A stretch of DNA of 64,000 nucleotides from Mycobacterium sp. WUMAC-067 (GTDB lineage Bacteria > Actinomycetota > Actinomycetes > Mycobacteriales > Mycobacteriaceae): NCBI RefSeq assembly GCF_020217485.1, contig NZ_JAEKMI010000023.1:18062-82061 (forward strand), written 5' to 3'. Positions 54,279 through 63,717 of the stretch are shown here, piece after piece; the first letter of the stretch is position 1; each line of letters starts with the position of its first letter. The translations under genes and the position numbers were made by a program. A model generated the notes under the pieces. That model searched no databases, was not told the DNA's origin, and was given only the letters and a program-made list of their open reading frames with translations.

Positions 54279-55583
54279 GTGGACAGTGATGGCACCATTG
54301 GTGATGTGACCACCCACCAGCTGCCTCACCAGCTGCCACCGCACCCGCCGGGTCATCACCGGCAGCAGCGGAGTTTCGCGCAGTCGTCGAAGCTTCAGGA
54401 CGTCCTGTACGAGATCCGCGGCCCGGTACATCAGCAGGCCGCGCGGCTCGAGGCCGAGGGTCATCGCATCCTCAAGCTCAACATCGGCAACCCGGCGCCG
54501 TTCGGCTTCGAGGCGCCCGACGTGATCATGCGCGACATGATCCAGGCCCTCCCCTACGCCCAGGGCTACTCCGACTCGCAGGGCATCCTGCCCGCGCGCC
54601 GGGCGGTGGTCACCCGCTACGAGCTGGTCGACGGATTCCCCCGCTTCGACGTCGACGACGTCTACCTGGGCAACGGGGTGTCCGAGCTGATCACGATGAC
54701 GCTGCAGGCCCTGCTCGACAACGGCGACGAGGTGCTGATCCCGTCGCCCGACTACCCGCTGTGGACGGCGTCGACCTCGCTGGCGGGCGGCACCCCGGTG
54801 CACTACCTGTGCGACGAGACGCAGGGCTGGCAGCCGGACATCGCCGACATGGAGTCGAAGATCACCGACCGCACCAAGGCGCTGGTGGTGATCAACCCGA
54901 ACAATCCGACCGGCGCGGTCTACACCAGCGAAGTCCTCACCCAGATCGTCGAACTGGCGCGCAAGCACGAGCTGCTGCTGCTCGCCGACGAGATCTACGA
55001 CAAGATCCTCTACGACGACGCCACGCACATCAACCTGGCCTCGCTGGCGCCGGACATGTTGTGCCTGACCTTCAACGGGCTGTCGAAGGCGTACCGGGTG
55101 GCCGGGTATCGGGCCGGCTGGCTGGCCATCACCGGGCCCAAGGACCACGCCGGCAGCTTCATCGAGGGAATCAACCTGCTCGCCAACATGCGGCTGTGCC
55201 CCAACGTCCCGGCCCAGCACGCGATCCAGGTCGCCCTGGGCGGCTACCAGAGCATCGACGACCTGGTGCTGCCCGGCGGCCGCCTGCTCGAGCAGCGCGA
55301 CGTCGCCTGGACCAAGCTCAACGAGATTCCGGGGGTGTCCTGCGTCAAGCCGGACGGCGCGCTCTACGCCTTCCCGCGGCTGGATCCCGAGGTCTACGAC
55401 ATCGACGACGACGAGCAACTCGTCCTCGATTTGCTGCTGCAGGAGAAGATTCTGGTCACCCAGGGAACCGGCTTCAATTGGCCCGCACCGGATCACCTGC
55501 GCATCGTGACGCTGCCGTGGGCCCGCGATCTGGCGGCCGCGATCGAGCGGCTGGGCAACTTCCTCGTCGGCTATCGCCAGTAA
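54279..55583 (+). CDS. aspC: Alanine/aspartate-type aminotransferase
   Basis: A 434-residue class I PLP aminotransferase, like Rv0337c (annotated aspC, though related to AlaA alanine transaminases). Motifs are LNIGNPAPFGF, YLGNGVSELITMTLQALLD, VINPNNPTGAVY, LADEIYDKILY, and the PLP lysine in FNGLSKAYRVAGYRAGW. The start is uncertain: GTG 54279 is open, and GTG 54306 would sit just after a TTGACA-like -35 at 54263-54268. The conserved part begins at QRSFAQSSKLQDVLYEIRGP. It is 32 bases from the Fe-S gene. Confidence 0.93.
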   Translation: MDSDGTIGDVTTHQLPHQLPPHPPGHHRQQRSFAQSSKLQDVLYEIRGPVHQQAARLEAEGHRILKLNIGNPAPFGFEAPDVIMRDMIQALPYAQGYSDSQGILPARRAVVTRYELVDGFPRFDVDDVYLGNGVSELITMTLQALLDNGDEVLIPSPDYPLWTASTSLAGGTPVHYLCDETQGWQPDIADMESKITDRTKALVVINPNNPTGAVYTSEVLTQIVELARKHELLLLADEIYDKILYDDATHINLASLAPDMLCLTFNGLSKAYRVAGYRAGWLAITGPKDHAGSFIEGINLLANMRLCPNVPAQHAIQVALGGYQSIDDLVLPGGRLLEQRDVAWTKLNEIPGVSCVKPDGALYAFPRLDPEVYDIDDDEQLVLDLLLQEKILVTQGTGFNWPAPDHLRIVTLPWARDLAAAIERLGNFLVGYRQ

Positions 55584-55615
55584 GCGCCCAGGAAACCGCC
55601 TCTACGCTCGACCGG

Positions 55616-56881
55616 GTGACGCACTCCCACTCGCACAGCATGCCGCCAGGCCCGTCCGGCATTGATCCGTTGCCCGCCAGGATCGTCGTCGGGCTGCTGG
55701 TCGCGATCGGCGTCGCGGTGGCCGTCGGCGCGATCCTGTTGTGGCCCAGCCGTCAGCGCGTCGACATTCCGATGCCGCTGCAGAGCGCGTCCGGTGGCGC
55801 CGTGAGCACGCAGGCCGGGCACGTGCTGTCCAGCGGGTTGGGTGACTGCGGCAGCCCGTCGGTCAGCCAGGTCCTCACCGGCCCGCCCCAGCCCGCCGCG
55901 CCGGGCGCCGGACGCTGCGTGTTGACCCAGGTCGCCGTCGATTCCGGACCGAACGCGGGGGCCACCACGCTGCTGGAATCCTCCCCCGGCCCCGGCCAGC
56001 CGAAATTCGCGGTGGGCGACCGCATTCGGGTCGTACGGCAGGTCGACGACCAGGGCGCCACCAGCTACGCGTTCTACGACTTCGAACGGGGTTGGGCGCT
56101 GGTCGGTTTGGCGATCGCGTTCGCCGTGGTGATCGTGGCCGTCGCGCGCTGGCGCGGGCTCCTCGCGCTGGTGGGCATCCTGGTCGCGTTCGTGGTGCTG
56201 GTCATGTTCCTGCTGCCCGCCCTGCGGGACGGCGCGCCCGCGGTGCCGGTGGCGCTGGTGGCATCGGCGGCGATCCTCTACGCGGTCATCTACCTGGCCC
56301 ACGGCGTCAGCCTGCGGACCAGCGCAGCGCTGCTGGGCACCCTCTCGGCGCTGCTGCTCGCCGCCGGATTGTCTTGGGCGGCAATCCAATTAGCGCATCT
56401 GACCGGGCTCTCGGACGAACAGAACACCACCGTCAGCGCCTACCTGGGCAACGTGTCGATCGGCGGACTGCTGCTGGCCGGCTTCATCATCGGATCGCTG
56501 GGCGTGCTCAACGATGTCACCGTGACCCAAGCCTCGACGGTCTTCGAGCTCGCCCGCCTCGGCGGCTCGCGGCGGGCGATCTTCGTAGGCGCCCTGCGGG
56601 TGGGGCGCGATCACATCGCCAGCACCGTCTACACGCTGGTGCTGGCCTATGCCGGCAGTTCGCTGCCGCTGCTGTTGCTGTTCAGCGTCGCCAACCGCTC
56701 GCTGACCGACGTGCTGACCGGTGAGAGCGTGGCCATCGAGATCGCCCGCTCGGCGGTGGGCGGGATGGCGTTGGCGCTGTCGGTGCCGCTGACGACGGGC
56801 ATCGCGGCGGTGCTGGCCAAACCTAGTGAAATCGGCTCCGCTCCAACAGATTCAACAGATAGGAGCCATACCCCGACTTGA
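55616..56881 (+). CDS. YibE/F family membrane protein
   Basis: A 421-residue integral membrane protein. The N-terminus has a His-rich cytoplasmic stretch (THSHSHSMPPGP), one helix (IVVGLLVAIGVAVAVGAILL), an external domain of about 110 residues with a Cys pair (GDCGSP and GRCVLT), and about seven more helices, with LGNVSIGGLLLAGFIIGSLG and VLNDVTVTQASTVFELARLG as family signatures. Function unknown; the family is often next to transport genes. GTG at 55616. The last 59 bases overlap the convergent rmlA gene. Confidence 0.88.
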   Translation: MTHSHSHSMPPGPSGIDPLPARIVVGLLVAIGVAVAVGAILLWPSRQRVDIPMPLQSASGGAVSTQAGHVLSSGLGDCGSPSVSQVLTGPPQPAAPGAGRCVLTQVAVDSGPNAGATTLLESSPGPGQPKFAVGDRIRVVRQVDDQGATSYAFYDFERGWALVGLAIAFAVVIVAVARWRGLLALVGILVAFVVLVMFLLPALRDGAPAVPVALVASAAILYAVIYLAHGVSLRTSAALLGTLSALLLAAGLSWAAIQLAHLTGLSDEQNTTVSAYLGNVSIGGLLLAGFIIGSLGVLNDVTVTQASTVFELARLGGSRRAIFVGALRVGRDHIASTVYTLVLAYAGSSLPLLLLFSVANRSLTDVLTGESVAIEIARSAVGGMALALSVPLTTGIAAVLAKPSEIGSAPTDSTDRSHTPT

Positions 56882-57698
56882 GCAGGCTGTGCGCGCGCTC
56901 GGCCAGCTGCTCGTCGGTGATCCAGCCCTGCTGCCACGCCACCTCCTCGGGCACGCTGACCTTGAGGCCCTGCCGTCGTTCCAGCGTGCGGACGAAGTCG
57001 CTGGCATCCAGCAGCGAGTCGAACGTGCCCGTGTCCAGCCAGGCCGTTCCGCGGGCCATCACCTCGACCGAGAGCCGGCCCCGGTTGAGATAGATCTGAT
57101 TGACCTCGGTGATCTCGTACTCGCCGCGCGCCGATTTCTTGAGCCCCTTGGCGATTTCGATCACGTCGTTGTCATAGAAGTACAAACCCGGCACCGCGTA
57201 ATTGGATTTCGGCGTCTGGGGTTTCTCCTCCAACGACAGCGCCAGGCCGTCGTCGCTGAACTCGACCACACCGTAGGCCGACGGATTGGCTACCCAGTAG
57301 GCGAAAACAGCTCCCCCGCTGATGGTTTGGAAGCGCTTCAAGCTGGTACCCAGCCCGGGACCGTAGAAGATGTTGTCTCCCAACACCAAAGCCACCGACT
57401 CGTTGCCGATGTGGCCGGCGCCCAGGACGAACGCCTGGGCCAGACCGTCGGGCCGGTCCTGTGTCACGTAGCTGATGTTGACGCCGAATTGCGAGCCGTC
57501 GCCCAGGAGTCGCTGAAATCCGGGCGCGTCATGCGGGGTGGTGATGACCAGGATGTCGCGGATCCCGGCCATCATCAGGGTGGACAGCGGGTAGTAGACC
57601 ATCGGTTTGTCGTAGACCGGCAGCAACTGCTTGCTGATGCCCGTGGTGATCGGATGCAGGCGGGTGCCCGACCCGCCGGCCAAGATGATTCCGCGCAT
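56823..57698 (-). CDS. rmlA: Glucose-1-phosphate thymidylyltransferase
   Basis: RmlA makes dTDP-glucose from glucose-1-phosphate and dTTP, the first step to dTDP-rhamnose, which links arabinogalactan to peptidoglycan. The 291-residue protein has MRGIILAGGSGTRLHPITTG (nucleotide loop), PVYDKPMVYYPLSTLMMAGI, LALVLGDNIFYGPGL (catalytic Asp), and EITEVNQIYLNRG. ATG at 57698 follows AGGAG. It overlaps the YibE/F gene by 59 bases at the 3' ends. Confidence 0.97.
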   Translation of the reverse strand: MRGIILAGGSGTRLHPITTGISKQLLPVYDKPMVYYPLSTLMMAGIRDILVITTPHDAPGFQRLLGDGSQFGVNISYVTQDRPDGLAQAFVLGAGHIGNESVALVLGDNIFYGPGLGTSLKRFQTISGGAVFAYWVANPSAYGVVEFSDDGLALSLEEKPQTPKSNYAVPGLYFYDNDVIEIAKGLKKSARGEYEITEVNQIYLNRGRLSVEVMARGTAWLDTGTFDSLLDASDFVRTLERRQGLKVSVPEEVAWQQGWITDEQLAERAHSLLKSGYGSYLLNLLERSRFH

Positions 57699-57714
57699 GG
57701 GTGGCTCCTGGTGC

Positions 57715-58089
57715 CTAGTCGACGGCGTCGGATTCGGTGAGCTCGGTGGCCGCCAACGCCGACGCCAGGCTGTCGTGCCGGAACACGGAGGTGACGTGGT
57801 CGCGCACCACCCGGAACGTCAACGCGGTGCCCGTTTCAGCTCCCGGATCGCCGGGGCTACTGGGTTTCAGTTCGACGGCCACGACGCCGTCGTGCACATA
57901 CATCCGGCCGAGCTCGGTGGCCGGCCGGTGCGCGGCGGCCCAGTTGCGCAGCGCCTCGTGGCCCTGCGCGGCCCCGTGCGCGTCGCCCATCTCGATGTCG
58001 TCGCTGGACAGGGACGCCAAGGTCTCGATGTCCGCGGCGTTGAGGGCGTCGTGCCATGCCAGGACGGTGGCGATCTCCGATGTGGTCAT
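57715..58089 (-). CDS. SnoaL/NTF2-like small protein
   Basis: A 124-residue protein (Rv0333 length) with the alpha plus beta pattern of SnoaL-type NTF2 folds: IATVLAWHDALNAADIETLA, SSDDIEMGDAHGAAQGHEAL, LGRMYVHDGVVAVELKPSSP and LTFRVVRDHVTSVFRHDSLA. Such folds make cyclases, epoxide hydrolases and isomerases. Asp residues are present but no reaction can be assigned. ATG at 58089. It lies 16 bases before rmlA on the same strand, so it is likely co-transcribed with it. Confidence 0.86.
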   Translation of the reverse strand: MTTSEIATVLAWHDALNAADIETLASLSSDDIEMGDAHGAAQGHEALRNWAAAHRPATELGRMYVHDGVVAVELKPSSPGDPGAETGTALTFRVVRDHVTSVFRHDSLASALAATELTESDAVD

Positions 58090-58118
58090 GGTGTGCAAAT
58101 TACCGTGCGGCGCCGCGG

Positions 58119-58874
58119 CTAGAGCGGCGTACGGTCCAACCAGCGCTGCCACACGGCTTCGTCGCCGAAGAGTTGGACGCCCGTGTCGGCGAGCGGGCGC
58201 CGGCGCAGGATCGCCAGCAGCAGCTCGGTGGCGCCGCCGCGCAGTGCGGCGGTGCCTTTGCCGTGCTCGTGGGACCAGCTGATCCGCCCCTGTTCGACGG
58301 CGGCCGTCCACTCCCCGGCCTCGCCGAGGCCGGGATCGGTGGCGTGCAGGTGCAGGGTGGTCCCGTCCTCGAGCGGCAGCGGCGCCCCCTGGCCGCCCGC
58401 CTGGATGGCGACCCGCTCCAGCCATTCGCTGATCCCGTCGGCCGCGATGGCGGGTTCGAGCGTGAAATCGCTGCCCAGCGCGATCGCGGCGTCGGCGCGG
58501 TGCACGGCCACCTCGTGCAGCCGGCGCCGGATCCACCAGTTTGCCGGGCGCGGGCCGAGGAACGTCCATACCGGTGTTTCCACCCCGGTCAGCTCCACCG
58601 CGTCGACCAGCCGCTGAGCGCCGCCGTGGAGCCAGGAGATCGCGTCGGCGGGGTCGGGCGGCGGCTTGCCGCCCTCCACCGTGCGGGGGTCGAGGTAGGT
58701 GTCGAGCCGGTCGCGCACGATCTGGGCCGCCCAGCGGTCCCCGCGCCCGACGTGGCGGAACAGTTGCCGCAGCGTCCAGTCGGGGCAGGTGGGTACCGGT
58801 GTGGACTCGTCGACACCGTCGAACAGCTCCGCGAAAGCCCGGTTCTCGTCGAGGAATGCGCCGGCATAGTCCAC
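58119..58874 (-). CDS. Mycothiol-dependent maleylpyruvate isomerase-like protein
   Basis: A 251-residue protein (Rv0332-like) of the MDMPI/DinB fold. The N-terminal domain has DENRAFAELFDGVDESTPVP, TCPDWTLRQLFRHVGRGDRW (first metal His), and LHEVAVHRADAAIALGSDFT (the paired His residues). The C-terminal domain starts near LPLEDGTTLHLHATDPG. The zinc ligand pattern His-x-Glu-x-x-x-His is preserved. It probably transfers or uses mycothiol; the substrate is unknown. GTG at 58874 (VDYAGAFLDE). It is 29 bases upstream of the SnoaL gene. Confidence 0.86.
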   Translation of the reverse strand: MDYAGAFLDENRAFAELFDGVDESTPVPTCPDWTLRQLFRHVGRGDRWAAQIVRDRLDTYLDPRTVEGGKPPPDPADAISWLHGGAQRLVDAVELTGVETPVWTFLGPRPANWWIRRRLHEVAVHRADAAIALGSDFTLEPAIAADGISEWLERVAIQAGGQGAPLPLEDGTTLHLHATDPGLGEAGEWTAAVEQGRISWSHEHGKGTAALRGGATELLLAILRRRPLADTGVQLFGDEAVWQRWLDRTPL

Positions 58875-58974
58875 GCCGGTCAGGCTACTCGCGTGGGCCG
58901 CGCCCGCTCGTCTTGCCGTGGGGATCCCGCGCCCTGCAGACTGTCGTCGATGACGAGACGATGGGCCACGTGCC

Positions 58975-59628
58975 GTGCAAATGCCCGCTGACGCCGCAAG
59001 CCTTACGATCGCGCGCGCCGCGATCCGGGCGTTTTGGGAGCGCGAGGGTTCGGAATATGACCAGCGGGCCGCGCACGGTATCTCCTCGGAGCCGGAACGT
59101 CGCCTGTGGACGGCGGCGCTGAGCGCAATCCCCGATCGCTCGCGGGTGCTCGACATCGCCACGGGCACGGGCTTTGCGGCGTTCTTGCTGAGCGAGCTCG
59201 GCCACCGGGTGACCGGCGTGGATGCCTCCGCGGCGATGCTGGCCCGGGCGCGCGGCAAGGCCGCCGCGGCGACTGTCACCTTCGTGGAGGGCGTGACCGA
59301 AAAGCTGCCGTTCGCCGACGCCAGCTTCGACGCGGTGACGGCGCGGCACTTCATCTGGACATTGCTCGAGCCGGAAAAAGCCTTCGCGGAATGGCGCCGG
59401 GTACTGACGCCGGGCGCGACGCTGATCGCCGACGTCTCGCTGAACCCGCACGTAGCGGGCCACCACTACACCGACGAGGTCGCCGCCGCGTTGCCCTTCC
59501 GCGAACTCTCCGACCCCGCGCCTGTGGTTGACGCGCTCCGGTCGGCCGGCTTCGGGGAAGTTCAGATCGATCTTTCCCGAGATGGCGGGGAACACGCCCG
59601 AGCCATTGTGTGCGCCCGGGTCCGCTGA
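58975..59628 (+). CDS. Class I SAM-dependent methyltransferase
   Basis: A 217-residue methyltransferase with motif I VLDIATGTGFAAFLLSELGH, the acidic residue in VTGVDASAAMLARARGKAAA, a motif post-I FVEGVTEKLPFADASFDAVT, and RRVLTPGATLIADVSLNPH. The N-terminal AFWEREGSEYDQRAAHG is of the UbiE/Coq5-like type. GTG at 58975 or ATG at 58981 could start it. It is divergent from the isomerase gene with a 100-base gap. The methylated compound is unknown. Confidence 0.88.
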   Translation: MQMPADAASLTIARAAIRAFWEREGSEYDQRAAHGISSEPERRLWTAALSAIPDRSRVLDIATGTGFAAFLLSELGHRVTGVDASAAMLARARGKAAAATVTFVEGVTEKLPFADASFDAVTARHFIWTLLEPEKAFAEWRRVLTPGATLIADVSLNPHVAGHHYTDEVAAALPFRELSDPAPVVDALRSAGFGEVQIDLSRDGGEHARAIVCARVR

Positions 59629-59878
59629 TACCTTCTGAGCCGCAACGCATTTCGTGATTGCTGCCCGTGGCAACGCGCGCCGGGTTCCTCCAAATCGGGT
59701 TGTAACGCGTAATCACTTGCTTTCAAGCTGATTTCAACCGTCGTCAATCGCGCCCGATGACGCTGAACTGGGCAGGGGCGCCGGACGGTCGTACTCGCCG
59801 CGATGCCCCACTCGCGCCGGTCATTTCGTTGCCGGCGCGGGTGCGCGGATCTGACCGGCCGACCATTCGGAGACCTCG

Positions 59879-61201
59879 ATGACGATCGCAGAGCAGGAAA
59901 GCACCCGGCCGGCGACCCTGCCCGAAGAGGCGGCGCCCGTCCCCGGCATGCGCCGGGTGGCGCTGGCCAGTCTCGTCGGCAGCGTGCTGGAGTGGTACGA
60001 CTTCTTCCTCTACGGCTTCGCGGCCACCCTGGTCTTCGGTCCACTGTTCTTCCCGCGCGCCTCAGCCACGGCCGGAGTGCTTGCCGCACTTGGCACTTTC
60101 GCGGTGGGATTCGTCGCGCGCCCCCTGGGCGGGGTCGTCTTCGGGCACCTGGGCGACCGCCTCGGACGCAAGAAGATGCTGGTGGCAACGCTTTTGATCA
60201 TGGGTATCCCGTCGTTTCTGATCGGATTGCTGCCCAGCTACGGCGCGATAGGGTGGTCGGCGCCCGCGCTGCTGGTGCTGTTGCGGTTTCTGCAGGGAGT
60301 GGGGCTCGGCGGCGAATGGGCCGGCGCGGTCCTGGTGGTCACCGAGACCAGCCCGCCCCACCGCAGCGGTTTCTGGGGATCGCTGGTGCAGACCGGGGCG
60401 ACCCTCGGCCAGGGGTTGGCCACCGGGTCGCTGTTCATCCTGGCGTCTGTGCTGAGCGAGCACAGTTTCGTGACCTGGGGTTGGCGGGTGCCGTTCCTGT
60501 TCGGGATCGCGCTGAGCGTCGTCGGCCTGTTCATCCGGCTGCGGGTGATGGAATCGCCGGAGTTCACCGCGCTGCACCGCAGCGGCGAATTGTCGCGTTT
60601 CCCGTTGCGCGAGGCCGTTCGTCGGCACGGTCGCACCATGCTGGTCTGCTTCGGGGTCTATTTGGGCGGCGTGACCGTCCCGTTCTTCGTCGAGACCGTC
60701 TTCCTCACCGGCTACGGCACCAAAAGCCTTGCCCTGCCGGCCTCGTCGGTGCTGCTCGGCATCTCCGCCGTGCATGTCACCGTGTTCTGGGTGCTGACAC
60801 TGCTGGGTGGCTGGCTCGCCGATCGGGTCGGCGCGCCAAGGGTCGTCCGCGCGGGCCTACTCGGATTACTCGTGTTGCCGACGGCGGGGCTGCTGGCCGT
60901 TCTCTCCGCCTCCTCGACGGTGACGGCGCTGCTGATCACCGAGACCTTGATCGGCGCGCCGATGTGGGTCGTCTGGGGCGCTTTACCCAAATACCTCGCC
61001 GAATCCTTCCCGGCGCGGGTGCGCTACACCGGGATGTCGTTGTCCGGCCAGAGTTCCACCATCATCGGCGGGCTCGTCCCGTTGTTGCTGACCTCGGTGG
61101 TCGCACACGTGGGCGGGGCGTTGTGGCCGGTGGCGGTGACCACCACAGCGGTGGCGGCGTTCGGGCTGCTCGGCCTGCTGTGGTCGCACCGGGCCGCTTG
61201 A
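59879..61201 (+). CDS. MHS family MFS transporter
   Basis: A 440-residue major facilitator of the metabolite:H+ symporter type. Signatures are LASLVGSVLEWYDFFLYGFA, VARPLGGVVFGHLGDRLGRK, RFLQGVGLGGEWAGAVLVV, and GWRVPFLFGIALSVVGLFIR. Known members carry proline, betaine, alpha-ketoglutarate or citrate; the substrate here is unknown. ATG at 59879. The dioxygenase gene is convergent, 17 bases away. The 250 bases upstream hold no gene. Confidence 0.92.
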   Translation: MTIAEQESTRPATLPEEAAPVPGMRRVALASLVGSVLEWYDFFLYGFAATLVFGPLFFPRASATAGVLAALGTFAVGFVARPLGGVVFGHLGDRLGRKKMLVATLLIMGIPSFLIGLLPSYGAIGWSAPALLVLLRFLQGVGLGGEWAGAVLVVTETSPPHRSGFWGSLVQTGATLGQGLATGSLFILASVLSEHSFVTWGWRVPFLFGIALSVVGLFIRLRVMESPEFTALHRSGELSRFPLREAVRRHGRTMLVCFGVYLGGVTVPFFVETVFLTGYGTKSLALPASSVLLGISAVHVTVFWVLTLLGGWLADRVGAPRVVRAGLLGLLVLPTAGLLAVLSASSTVTALLITETLIGAPMWVVWGALPKYLAESFPARVRYTGMSLSGQSSTIIGGLVPLLLTSVVAHVGGALWPVAVTTTAVAAFGLLGLLWSHRAA

Positions 61202-61218
61202 GGTTGCCCACTTCCCTG

Positions 61219-62178
61219 TCAGGCGGCCCCGAAGAACTGGCCCTCCAACGGCTCCGATGGGCGCCCGTCCGGGCCGACCGGGATGTCGCCGACCAGTGTG
61301 ATCCGATGTAGCACGCGCTCGTGATCGAGGTGTTCGAAATCGCGCGGCGCGAGATGCAACGTGGCCCGATTGTCCCAGAACGCAACGCTTCCCGGCTCCC
61401 ACTTGAATCGAACCGAATACTCCGGGCGGGAGATCTGCTCGAACAACAGATCCAGGATGTGACGACTCTCCCGCGGGGACAGGTCAACGATCTCCTTGGT
61501 GAAGAACTGATTGACGTAGACCACGCGCTCGTTGGTCTCGGGGTGCACCCGAACCACCGGATGGATGGCCGCCAACGGCTTGCCCCGAACCAGTTCACCG
61601 ATCTTCTCGGCGCTGCGTTCGAAGGCCAGCGTCGCGCCGAACCGGTGCTCGGCGCGAAGCCCGTCGATGAACCCACGCACCAGTGGCGAAAGACCTTGGT
61701 AGACAGCGGCGACATTGGTGAACAGCGTGTCGCCGCCATAGGGCGGCACCACTTCGGCGCGCAGAATCGAATGCGACGGTGGATTGATCAGCGGCGTCAC
61801 GTCGGCATGCCAGTTCGGGCCGTTCCGATTCTCCTTGTGCCGGTACTCGGATCCGTACCGGCGGTCATAGGCGGCCGGCGACACCGTGTGAATCTGCGGG
61901 AAACCCGCAGGGGCGGAGTCGCCTTCGTACGGGTGAGCGGGAGTGACGTCACCGAATTGCGCGCCGAACGCGACCTGCGCCGCGTGGTCCAGCTGTTGGT
62001 CGCGGAAGAACACGACCTTCCATTTGTGCAAGGCCGTGCGGATGACATCCTTGTCCGAGTCGCTCAACGGTGCGGAGATGTCCACACCGTCGATCAGGGC
62101 TCCGGTCCACCCGGACAGGGGGATGACCTCGATGCCGGTTTCGGTGGAAGCGGTCGTGGTCGGATCGGTCGTCGTCAA
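61219..62178 (-). CDS. TauD-type Fe(II)/2-oxoglutarate dioxygenase
   Basis: A 319-residue dioxygenase like the alkyl-sulfatase Rv3406 and taurine dioxygenase. The iron ligands are in NWHADVTPLINPP (His-x-Asp) and ATLHLAPRDFEHLDHE (distal His), and the 2-oxoglutarate Arg is in HERVLHRITLVGD. VVFFRDQQLDHAAQVAFGAQ and RVHPETNERVVYVNQFF are typical. It probably desulfonates or hydroxylates a small organic acid or sulfate ester. ATG at 62178. A small inverted ACACC-TAC-GGTGT lies 28-40 bases upstream. Confidence 0.92.
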   Translation of the reverse strand: MTTTDPTTTASTETGIEVIPLSGWTGALIDGVDISAPLSDSDKDVIRTALHKWKVVFFRDQQLDHAAQVAFGAQFGDVTPAHPYEGDSAPAGFPQIHTVSPAAYDRRYGSEYRHKENRNGPNWHADVTPLINPPSHSILRAEVVPPYGGDTLFTNVAAVYQGLSPLVRGFIDGLRAEHRFGATLAFERSAEKIGELVRGKPLAAIHPVVRVHPETNERVVYVNQFFTKEIVDLSPRESRHILDLLFEQISRPEYSVRFKWEPGSVAFWDNRATLHLAPRDFEHLDHERVLHRITLVGDIPVGPDGRPSEPLEGQFFGAA

Positions 62179-62298
62179 GGCGCGTAATTCCCATCAATAG
62201 TGAAAACACCTACGGTGTCGGACTTTTGAGGGTAACGATGATCCGATCCCTGGAGAGCGGTTGGAATCGGACTGACGGAAAGCCCCGCTCTTGCGTCC

Positions 62299-63624
62299 CT
62301 ACGGTCGCGGCGCGCCGAGCCGGTAGACCCGCCAGCCCGCCCGCTGCCAGCGGGCCACGTCCAGGCAGTTGCGGCCGTCGACGATGACGCGGGCCCGCAC
62401 CCCGCCGGCCAAATCGTCGGGATCGAGCTCGACGAATTGCCGCCACTCGGTGAGCACCAGCACGGCATCCGCGCGCTCGCAGGCCTCTTCGACCGAGACC
62501 GCATAGTTCAGCGTCGGGAACAGGCGCTGCGCGTTGTCCAGCGCCTTGGGGTCGTACACATTGACCGCGGCGCCGTTGAGCTGCAGTTGCCCCGCGACGT
62601 TGAGCGCGGGCGAGTCGCGCACGTCGTCGGATTCGGGTTTGAACGCCGCGCCGAGCACCGCGACGTTGGCGCCCAGCAGCGAGCCGCCGCAGGCCGCGCT
62701 GGCCAGTTCCACCATCCGGGTGCGGCGGCGCATATTGATGCTGTCCACCTCGCGCAGGAAAGTCAGCGCTTGGTCGGCGCCCAGTTCGCCGGCGCGCGCC
62801 ATGAATGCCCGGATGTCCTTGGGCAGGCAGCCGCCGCCGAAACCCAAACCGGCGTTGAGGAATTGGCGTCCGATCCGCGGGTCGTAGCCGAGCGCATCGG
62901 CCAGCATGCTGACGTCGGCGCCGGCCGCCTCGCACACCTCGGAGATGGCGTTGATGAACGAAATCTTCGTCGCCAGAAAGGCATTGGCCGAGACCTTGAC
63001 CAGCTCCGCGGTTTGCAGGTCTGTCACCAGGAACGGCACGCCCGCGTCCAGCAGCGGCCCGTACAGCTCACGAACGGCGGCCTCGGCGCGCGCCGAATCC
63101 TGGTGGATCCCAAGCACAATCCGGTCCGGGCGCAGGGTGTCCTGTACGGCATAGCCTTCGCGCAGGAACTCCGGATTCCAGGCGATTTCGACGTCGACGC
63201 CGCGGGGCGCCAGCGCGGCCGCGCGCTGGTGCAACTCGGCCGCGGTGCCCACCGGAACCGTCGATTTGCCCACCAGCACCGCCGAACTGGTCAACCGGGG
63301 CACCAACTCGTCGATCACGGCATAGACATGGCGCAGGTCGGCGCCGTATTCGCCCTTCTTCTGCGGTGTGCCCACGCCCAGGAAGTGCAGGTCGGCGAAG
63401 TCGGCGGCCGCGTCGTAGTCGGTGGTGAACCGCAGACGGCCCGCAGCCAGGTTCTCGTTCAACAGCTTTCGCAAGCCTGGCTCGTAAAAGGGGATGTCAC
63501 CCCCGGCGAGCTTGGCCACCTTGCCCGGGTCGATGTCGATCCCGAGGACGTCGTGTCCCAGTGCCGCCATCCCGACTGCGTGGGTGGCACCGAGGTATCC
63601 CGTGCCGAACACGGTGCATCGCAT
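62299..63624 (-). CDS. udgA: UDP-glucose 6-dehydrogenase
   Basis: UdgA oxidises UDP-glucose to UDP-glucuronate with NAD. The 441-residue protein has an N-terminal VFGTGYLGATHAVGMAALGH, GVGTPQKKGEYGADLRHVYA, VLVGKSTVPVGTAAEL, the central LVKVSANAFLATKISFINAI, the catalytic Cys in GLGFGGGCLPKDIRAFM, and the C-terminal NAD-binding VAVLGAAFKPESDDVRDSPA. ATG at 63624. Its product feeds glucuronate-containing glycoconjugates; the fate in mycobacteria is not clear. Neighbouring dioxygenase and Gly-rich genes give no clue. Confidence 0.95.
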   Translation of the reverse strand: MRCTVFGTGYLGATHAVGMAALGHDVLGIDIDPGKVAKLAGGDIPFYEPGLRKLLNENLAAGRLRFTTDYDAAADFADLHFLGVGTPQKKGEYGADLRHVYAVIDELVPRLTSSAVLVGKSTVPVGTAAELHQRAAALAPRGVDVEIAWNPEFLREGYAVQDTLRPDRIVLGIHQDSARAEAAVRELYGPLLDAGVPFLVTDLQTAELVKVSANAFLATKISFINAISEVCEAAGADVSMLADALGYDPRIGRQFLNAGLGFGGGCLPKDIRAFMARAGELGADQALTFLREVDSINMRRRTRMVELASAACGGSLLGANVAVLGAAFKPESDDVRDSPALNVAGQLQLNGAAVNVYDPKALDNAQRLFPTLNYAVSVEEACERADAVLVLTEWRQFVELDPDDLAGGVRARVIVDGRNCLDVARWQRAGWRVYRLGAPRP

Positions 63625-63717
63625 ACCACTGGTGTAAGCGACCCCGATGAGCGAACTGCATCCCCGGGCTAAGCGGGAGACAAACGGCAGATGACGGGTA
63701 GCCGCTGCGCCGACGGA

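Noticed and set aside
54761..56881. A 706-codon reading of the YibE/F protein
   Set aside because: The first 285 codons are a shadow of the aminotransferase. GTG 55616 is the true start.
62206..62218. Small inverted repeat ACACC-TAC-GGTGT upstream of the dioxygenase
   Set aside because: Arms of five bases are expected by chance at this GC content.
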